Assembly (NCBI GenBank): GCA_023402505.1
Contig: JAEYGD010000139.1
Location: 1-6,591, forward strand
Source of the DNA: Actinomycetes bacterium
GTDB taxonomy: Bacteria; Actinomycetota; Actinomycetes; Mycobacteriales; Micromonosporaceae
Direction: 5' to 3'
Length of the DNA: 6,591 nt
Shown one piece after another: positions 4,437 through 6,591 of the stretch. Made by a program: the position numbers and the translations under genes. Numbering within the stretch: position 1 is the stretch's first letter; the number at the start of each line of letters is the position of its first letter. The notes beneath the pieces are model-generated. The model searched no databases. It was not told the origin of the DNA and was given only the letters and a program-made list of their open reading frames with translations.

Positions 4437-5309
4437 ATGCAGCTCGGGCTGGTAGGGCTCGGCCGGATGGGCGGCAACATGCGCGAGCGGCTGCGCGCCG
4501 CCGGGCACGAGGTGGTCGGCTTCGACCACCACCCGGAGCTGAGCGACGTCACGAGCCTCGCGGGCCTGGTGGACAAGCTGGCAGCGCCCCGGGCCGTGTG
4601 GGTCATGGTGCCCGCCGGTGTCACCGACGCCACCATCGACGAGCTGGCCGACGTCCTCGAGGCCGGCGACATCATCGTCGACGGGGGGAACTCCCGGTTC
4701 AGCGACGACGCACCGCGCGCCGAGCGGCTGAACGAGCGCGGCATCGGTTACGTCGACGTCGGGGTCTCCGGCGGCGTCTGGGGCCGGCAGAACGGGTACG
4801 CCCTCATGGTCGGCGGCGCCAAGGAGCACGTCGACCGGCTCATGCCGGTCTTCGAGGCGCTCAAGCCGGCCGGCGAGTTCGGCTTCGTGCACGCCGGACC
4901 GGTCGGTGCCGGGCACTACGCCAAGATGGTGCACAACGGCATCGAGTACGGGCTCATGCACGCCTACGCCGAGGGCTACGAGCTGATGACCAAGTCCGAG
5001 CTGGTCACCAACGTCCCCGGTGTCTTCAAGTCGTGGCGGGAGGGCACCGTCGTCCGGTCCTGGCTGCTCGACCTGCTCGACCGCGCCCTCGACGAGGATC
5101 CGGAGCTGGCCGAGCTCAGCGGTTACACCGAGGACACCGGCGAGGGCCGGTGGACCGTCGACGAGGCCGTCCGGCTGGCCGTCCCGATGAACGTCATCGC
5201 CGCCTCGCTGTTCGCCCGGTTCGCCTCCCGCCAGGACGACTCGCCCGCCATGAAGGCCGTCGCCGCGCTGCGCCAGCAGTTCGGCGGGCACGCCGTCCAC
5301 AAGCGCTGA
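4437..5309 (+). CDS. gnd: 6-phosphogluconate dehydrogenase, decarboxylating, short form
   Basis: The enzyme oxidises and decarboxylates 6-phosphogluconate to ribulose 5-phosphate in the cytosolic pentose phosphate pathway. The 290-aa product belongs to the short form rather than the roughly 470-aa classical form. A Rossmann dinucleotide site, GLGRMG (7-12), opens the protein. DGGNSR (82-87) and the following GVSGGVWG segment are substrate-site motifs. Lys163 in KMVHNGIEY and Glu170 match the catalytic lysine and acid. After the second beta strand the sequence is GFDHHPE, with Asp30 where classical NADP enzymes have Asn-Arg; an acidic residue there usually favours NAD, so NAD use is a reasonable inference. 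GGAGG at 4424-4428, eight bases before ATG, sets the start. A metabolic gene inside this replication cluster is conserved among many actinobacteria. recF follows after 17 bases. Confidence 0.93.
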   Translation: MQLGLVGLGRMGGNMRERLRAAGHEVVGFDHHPELSDVTSLAGLVDKLAAPRAVWVMVPAGVTDATIDELADVLEAGDIIVDGGNSRFSDDAPRAERLNERGIGYVDVGVSGGVWGRQNGYALMVGGAKEHVDRLMPVFEALKPAGEFGFVHAGPVGAGHYAKMVHNGIEYGLMHAYAEGYELMTKSELVTNVPGVFKSWREGTVVRSWLLDLLDRALDEDPELAELSGYTEDTGEGRWTVDEAVRLAVPMNVIAASLFARFASRQDDSPAMKAVAALRQQFGGHAVHKR

Positions 5310-5322
5310 CGGCGCGTCCACA
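5293..5322 (+). promoter_or_regulatory. Two DnaA-box-like sites at the gnd-recF junction
   Basis: CCGTCCACA (5293-5301) overlaps the last gnd codons, and GCGTCCACA (5314-5322) fills the spacer before recF. The shared core CGTCCACAA repeats exactly 21 bases apart, two helical turns. The first fits the degenerate actinobacterial box YY(A/G/C)TCCACA; the second differs at position one. They could let DnaA influence recF, or be chance, since the first codes for Val-His-Lys. Confidence 0.4.
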
Positions 5323-5326
5323 ACCC

Positions 5327-6460
5327 GTGTACGTCCGCCGGCTCGAACTGGTCGACTTCCGCTCGTACGAGCGGGTCGGCGTCGACCTCGAACCGGGGGC
5401 GAACGTCCTCGTCGGCCCCAACGGCGTCGGCAAGACCAACCTGGTCGAGGCGCTCGGCTACGTGGCGACCCTGGACTCCCACCGGGTCGCCACGGACGCC
5501 CCCCTCGTCCGGATGGGCGCCACCGCCGCGGTCATCCGCTGCGCCGTCGTCCACGAGGGCCGGGAGTTGCTCGTCGAGCTGGAAATCGTGCCCGGCCGGG
5601 CCAACCGCGCCCGCCTCGGCCGGTCCCCGGCCCGCCGTGCCCGGGACGTCATCGGCGCCCTCCGGCTGGTGCTCTTCGCGCCGGAGGACCTGGAACTCGT
5701 CCGGGGCGACCCGGCCGAGCGCCGCCGCTACCTCGACGACCTGCTGGTGCTCCGCCAGCCCCGGTACGCGGGGGTGCGCGCCGACTACGACCGGGTCGTC
5801 AAGCAACGCAACGCCCTGCTGCGCACCGCGTACCTGGCCCGCAAGACCGGCGGCACCCGTGGCGGCGACCTGTCCACCCTCGCGGTGTGGGACACCCACC
5901 TCGCGCGGCACGGCGCCGAACTGTTGGCCGGCCGCCTCGAACTGGTCGCCGCGCTCGCCCCGCACGTCACCAAGGCGTACGACGCGGTGGCGGCCGGCAA
6001 GGGCGCCGCGGGCATCGCGTACCGGCCCTCGGTCGAGCTGGCCGAGCCGACCACCGACCGGGACGCCCTCGCCGCCGCGCTGACCGCCGCGCTCGCCGAG
6101 GCCCGCTCGGCCGAGATCGAGCGCGGGACCACGCTGGTCGGCCCGCACCGCGACGAGCTGTCGCTGACCCTGGGCCCGCTGCCCGCCAAGGGGTACGCCA
6201 GCCACGGCGAGTCCTGGTCGTACGCCCTGGCGCTGCGGCTGGCCGGGTACGACCTGCTGCGTGCCGACGGCGTCGAGCCGGTGCTGGTGCTCGACGACGT
6301 GTTCGCGGAGCTGGACACCGGCCGGCGGGAACGCCTGGCCGACCTGGTCGGCGGCGCGAGCCAGCTGCTGGTGACGTGCGCGGTGGACGACGACGTGCCG
6401 GCCCGTCTGCGTGGCACCCGGTACGCCGTCGGCGAGGGGACGGTCGACCGTGTCGAATGA
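5327..6460 (+). CDS. recF: DNA replication and repair protein RecF
   Basis: RecF is an SMC-like ATPase that binds gapped DNA and, with RecO and RecR, loads RecA at stalled forks and single-strand gaps. The 377-aa product has usual family length. The start reads (M)YVRRLELVDFRSY, the typical RecF opening. Walker A is GPNGVGKT (30-37). The ABC signature is SHGE (292-295) in YASHGESWSYALALRLA, just after the family motif VGPHRDEL. Walker B is VLVLDDVFAELD (319-330), with the acidic pair Asp323-Asp324. GTG 5327 is chosen because it gives the conserved N-terminus. No clear ribosome binding site precedes it, and the gene lies 17 bases after the gnd stop, so translation may depend on ribosomes leaving gnd. 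The 3' end overlaps the next gene by 11 bases. All ATPase motifs are intact. Confidence 0.96.
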   Translation: MYVRRLELVDFRSYERVGVDLEPGANVLVGPNGVGKTNLVEALGYVATLDSHRVATDAPLVRMGATAAVIRCAVVHEGRELLVELEIVPGRANRARLGRSPARRARDVIGALRLVLFAPEDLELVRGDPAERRRYLDDLLVLRQPRYAGVRADYDRVVKQRNALLRTAYLARKTGGTRGGDLSTLAVWDTHLARHGAELLAGRLELVAALAPHVTKAYDAVAAGKGAAGIAYRPSVELAEPTTDRDALAAALTAALAEARSAEIERGTTLVGPHRDELSLTLGPLPAKGYASHGESWSYALALRLAGYDLLRADGVEPVLVLDDVFAELDTGRRERLADLVGGASQLLVTCAVDDDVPARLRGTRYAVGEGTVDRVE

Positions 6461-6591
6461 ACCCGCGATCCCGGAACCGGCACCGGGGCGTCCGGCCCGT
6501 GCTGGCCGCCGGCAGCCCGCCGGCCCGACACCCGGTGGCGGGACGCCGGGCGGTGGCGACGGTGTGCGTACCCCCTCGGGGGCGGGTGGGG
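6450..6591 (+). CDS. DUF721/DciA-family protein, N-terminal fragment
   Basis: A frame opens at GTG 6450 inside the recF 3' end and runs off the window after 47 codons. The visible part is MSNEPAIPEPAPG followed by a Pro/Gly/Arg-rich stretch, a low-complexity tail with no recognisable domain. The call rests on synteny: in actinobacteria the gene directly after recF and before gyrB usually encodes a DUF721 protein of the DciA family, linked to the replicative helicase DnaB. GAGGGGA at 6434-6440, nine bases upstream, supports GTG 6450. A rival ATG at 6457 overlaps the recF stop as ATGA, is also open to the edge and has higher third-position G+C. Its product would be Arg-rich with no family resemblance and its ribosome binding site would be too distant. 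The frame is therefore not fully certain. Confidence 0.65.
   Translation, partial: MSNEPAIPEPAPGRPARAGRRQPAGPTPGGGTPGGGDGVRTPSGAGG

Noticed and set aside
4568..4576. GGTGGACAA inside gnd as a DnaA box
   Set aside because: It is a single one-mismatch copy encoding Val-Asp-Lys with no partner nearby. Similar isolated matches in dnaA and recF also look like chance.
3197..4744. A 515-codon minus-strand frame opposite dnaN and the gnd start
   Set aside because: It is antisense to two intact conserved genes, with a Gly/His/Arg/Asp-rich translation typical of shadows. The long minus-strand frames opposite gnd and recF were dropped for the same reason.

Overview
The window is a chromosomal replication-origin neighbourhood from a high-G+C actinobacterium. 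The order (rpmH) - dnaA - oriC - dnaN - gnd - recF - (DUF721/DciA-type gene), with rpmH reading away from dnaA, is the classic actinobacterial arrangement. A short-form 6-phosphogluconate dehydrogenase gene between dnaN and recF, a long Pro/Arg/Asp-rich DnaA linker, strong G/C bias at third codon positions and GTG starts suggest Micromonosporaceae (Micromonospora, Salinispora or relatives). The family assignment is inference from recalled features, not a search.

Layout. Positions 1-28 hold the first nine codons of rpmH (ribosomal protein L34) on the minus strand. A 630-base divergent intergenic region (29-658) follows. It holds a good candidate rpmH promoter, a weaker candidate dnaA promoter, a tandem pair of DnaA boxes that probably serve dnaA autoregulation, and several inverted repeats. 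dnaA (659-2443, 594 aa) ends just before a strong intrinsic terminator (2482-2517). The 819-base gap from 2444 to 3262 is oriC. It carries about thirteen DnaA boxes within one mismatch of TT(A/G/C)TCCACA plus many weaker ones, including five helically phased tandem boxes at 2857-2908. An A+T-rich patch (3031-3070, 13 of 40 G+C) looks like the unwinding element. A candidate dnaN promoter and a 12-codon upstream reading frame that ends on the dnaN start codon complete the gap. dnaN (377 aa), gnd (290 aa), recF (377 aa) and the start of a DciA-like gene are then packed on the plus strand with gaps of 40 and 17 bases and an 11-base overlap, which suggests co-transcription.

Together the genes cover initiation (DnaA at oriC), probable helicase loading (DciA family), processivity (beta clamp), gap repair at stalled forks (RecF) and ribosome supply (L34). 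gnd is the metabolic member of the group and makes ribulose 5-phosphate, a nucleotide precursor. Every gene belongs to a known family and appears intact or is cut only by the window edge. I see no mobile element, CRISPR array, tRNA, rRNA or novel multi-gene system. What deserves a second look is non-coding: the phased box array, the A+T-rich element, the small frame coupled to dnaN, the box pair at the gnd-recF junction, and the repeats in the rpmH and dnaA leaders.
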